Of a stretch of DNA of 64,000 nt, positions 63,481 through 64,000 are shown piece after piece (the stretch's first letter is position 1; every line of letters begins with the position of its first letter). The stretch comes from Pseudoroseicyclus_A sp041714655 (lineage in GTDB: Bacteria > Pseudomonadota > Alphaproteobacteria > Rhodobacterales > Rhodobacteraceae). The translations under genes and the position numbers were made by a program. Under the pieces are notes generated by a model that did no database searches, was not told the origin of the DNA, and saw only the letters and a program-made list of their open reading frames with translations. The stretch is taken from the NCBI RefSeq assembly GCF_041714655.1, contig NZ_CP168219.1, forward strand, positions 558,001 to 622,000. The letters are read 5' to 3'.

Positions 63481-63729
63481 ATGGATACCTTGCCCGCATA
63501 TCCCATCCGAAGCCTGCGCCAAGCCGGGGCCGTGCTGAAGGCGCGGCGAGCGGCGCGGAAGATTAGCCAGAAGCAGCTTGGCGAGATGACGGGAACGGCG
63601 CAATCCACCATTTCCGACATCGAGAACGGCGTCGTGTCCGTCAGCCTCGATGTCTACCTGCGCCTTCTCGAGGCCCTCGGCGCGGAACTGTCCGCGACGG
63701 ATCGTATAGCCGACCCTGGGCAGCCATAA
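63481..63729 (+). CDS. HipB-like XRE antitoxin, second module
   Basis: This 82-residue protein has an XRE helix-turn-helix (ISQKQLGEMTGTAQSTISDIENG) and a C-terminal strand, as in HipB. The ATG at 63481 is preferred over an upstream TTG at 63463 because that TTG lies inside the operator and promoter. It has no visible ribosome binding site, fitting leaderless initiation. The hipA gene begins one base after its stop. It shares the fold but little sequence with the first HipB. Confidence 0.85.
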   Translation: MDTLPAYPIRSLRQAGAVLKARRAARKISQKQLGEMTGTAQSTISDIENGVVSVSLDVYLRLLEALGAELSATDRIADPGQP

Positions 63730-63730
63730 A

Positions 63731-64000
63731 ATGGCACGGATCGCCCGCGCGGGCCGACGCACACGCCAAAGCAAGACAGCCGTCTGGTACGAAAGGGCGC
63801 GGGTGGGCACGCTGACCCGCGCAACGGATGGGGCCATCGCCTTCACCTACGATCCTGACTGGCTCGCGTCCGAGGCCGCTTTTCCGGTTGCCAGCACCCT
63901 GCCGCTGACCAAGCTCAAATGGCAGGGCGATCCCGTTGTCGCCGCTTTCGACAACCTCTTGCCCGATGCCGAAGGCGAGCTGCGCGAGAAGATAGCCGCG
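63731..64000 (+). CDS. HipA-like toxin, second module (N-terminal part, cut by window end)
   Basis: Ninety codons are visible, ending exactly at the window edge. The sequence RARVGTLTRATDGAIAFTYDPDWLASEAAF and FDNLLPDAEGELREKIAA is HipA N-terminal subdomain 1 (compare FAFTYAPEWL and FENLLPDSDLIRRRV in the first HipA; short matches are AFTYxPxWL and FxNLLPD). The kinase core is outside the window, so activity cannot be judged. An arginine-rich start (RIARAGRRTRQSK) differs from the first copy. Confidence 0.85.
   Translation, partial: MARIARAGRRTRQSKTAVWYERARVGTLTRATDGAIAFTYDPDWLASEAAFPVASTLPLTKLKWQGDPVVAAFDNLLPDAEGELREKIAA

Larger units (their letters stand above)
48420..64000. mobile_element. 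Integrated genomic island at tRNA-Phe, right end outside the window
   Basis: A tRNA gene is followed at once by an integrase, two excisionase-like genes, a Cro/CI-like regulator and then large accessory genes with lower GC than the chromosome. I looked for a second copy of the tRNA 3' end (CCGCCCCCGGGCACCA) and did not see one, so the other boundary is probably beyond 64000. The two hipBA modules may be part of the same island or of another insertion. Confidence 0.75.

Overview
The window is GC-rich chromosomal DNA from an alphaproteobacterium, most likely of the order Rhodobacterales (Rhodobacteraceae/Paracoccaceae/Roseobacteraceae). The grounds are a split F0 ATP synthase operon (atpI-atpB-atpE-atpF'-atpF with no F1 genes beside it), era with a DUF1491 gene, a moxR-DUF58-DUF4159 cluster opposite a DUF1285 gene, an alphaproteobacterial homospermidine synthase, and a family of two-hairpin intergenic repeats of a type common in this order. 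Genus is not resolvable from sequence alone.

Layout. 1-1979: the end of a membrane protein gene, DUF1491, era and an ArsR-type regulator. 2116-4888: the F0 ATP synthase operon with a candidate promoter and a terminator. 4893-13189: a flavin amine oxidase, then the MoxR ATPase / DUF58 / DUF4159 / membrane protein operon on the minus strand. 13259-22855: DUF1285, a TIM-barrel isomerase, a BON-MscS channel, tRNA-Gln, a glycosyltransferase, a PfkB kinase, an MBL hydrolase, a zincin, gltX and a Ca2+/cation antiporter. 22931-27951: a gamma-glutamylcyclotransferase-like gene, a YbbP/YbbA-like ABC exporter, an arylesterase and an SRAP homologue that lacks its catalytic cysteine. 27976-31225: two cold-shock genes flanking several very small membrane proteins and a lipoprotein, then an AT-richer orphan DUF3800 gene. 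31365-43415: ettA, GNAT, AEC transporter, M29 aminopeptidase, a ribose-type ABC importer, RNase R and rpsD. 43440-48126: cupin/TetR pair, a REP-like hairpin cluster, a small kinase, GNAT, homospermidine synthase and TetR.

From tRNA-Phe (48420-48494) to the right edge the DNA changes character. It is an integrated island with an integrase, two excisionase-like proteins, a Cro/CI-type regulator and a small membrane protein, followed by three very large genes. Two are co-oriented fusions of a phospholipase D (PLD)-type nuclease domain with a superfamily 2 helicase (949 and 1152 aa); the first also carries a degenerate HIT-like N-terminus and a DUF3427-like C-terminus. The third is a convergent 1284-aa protein with an Mrr-like nuclease domain, a STAND-like P-loop NTPase and a long C-terminal region, an architecture like that of Avs antiphage sensors. 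Two divergent hipBA toxin-antitoxin modules follow; the second is cut by the window edge and is preceded by three operator-like palindromes spaced exactly 27 bp apart. The PLD-helicase pair is my best candidate for an undescribed (probably defence) system.

Dispersed structure: eight copies of the Rhodobacterales-type repeat lie between genes, and a separate cluster of GGTGGGTT/AACCCACC hairpins lies at 44605-44939. In two places a repeat supplies the last codons and stop codon of a gene. No CRISPR array, rRNA, insertion sequence or replication origin was recognised. All identifications come from reading motifs; no database search was run.
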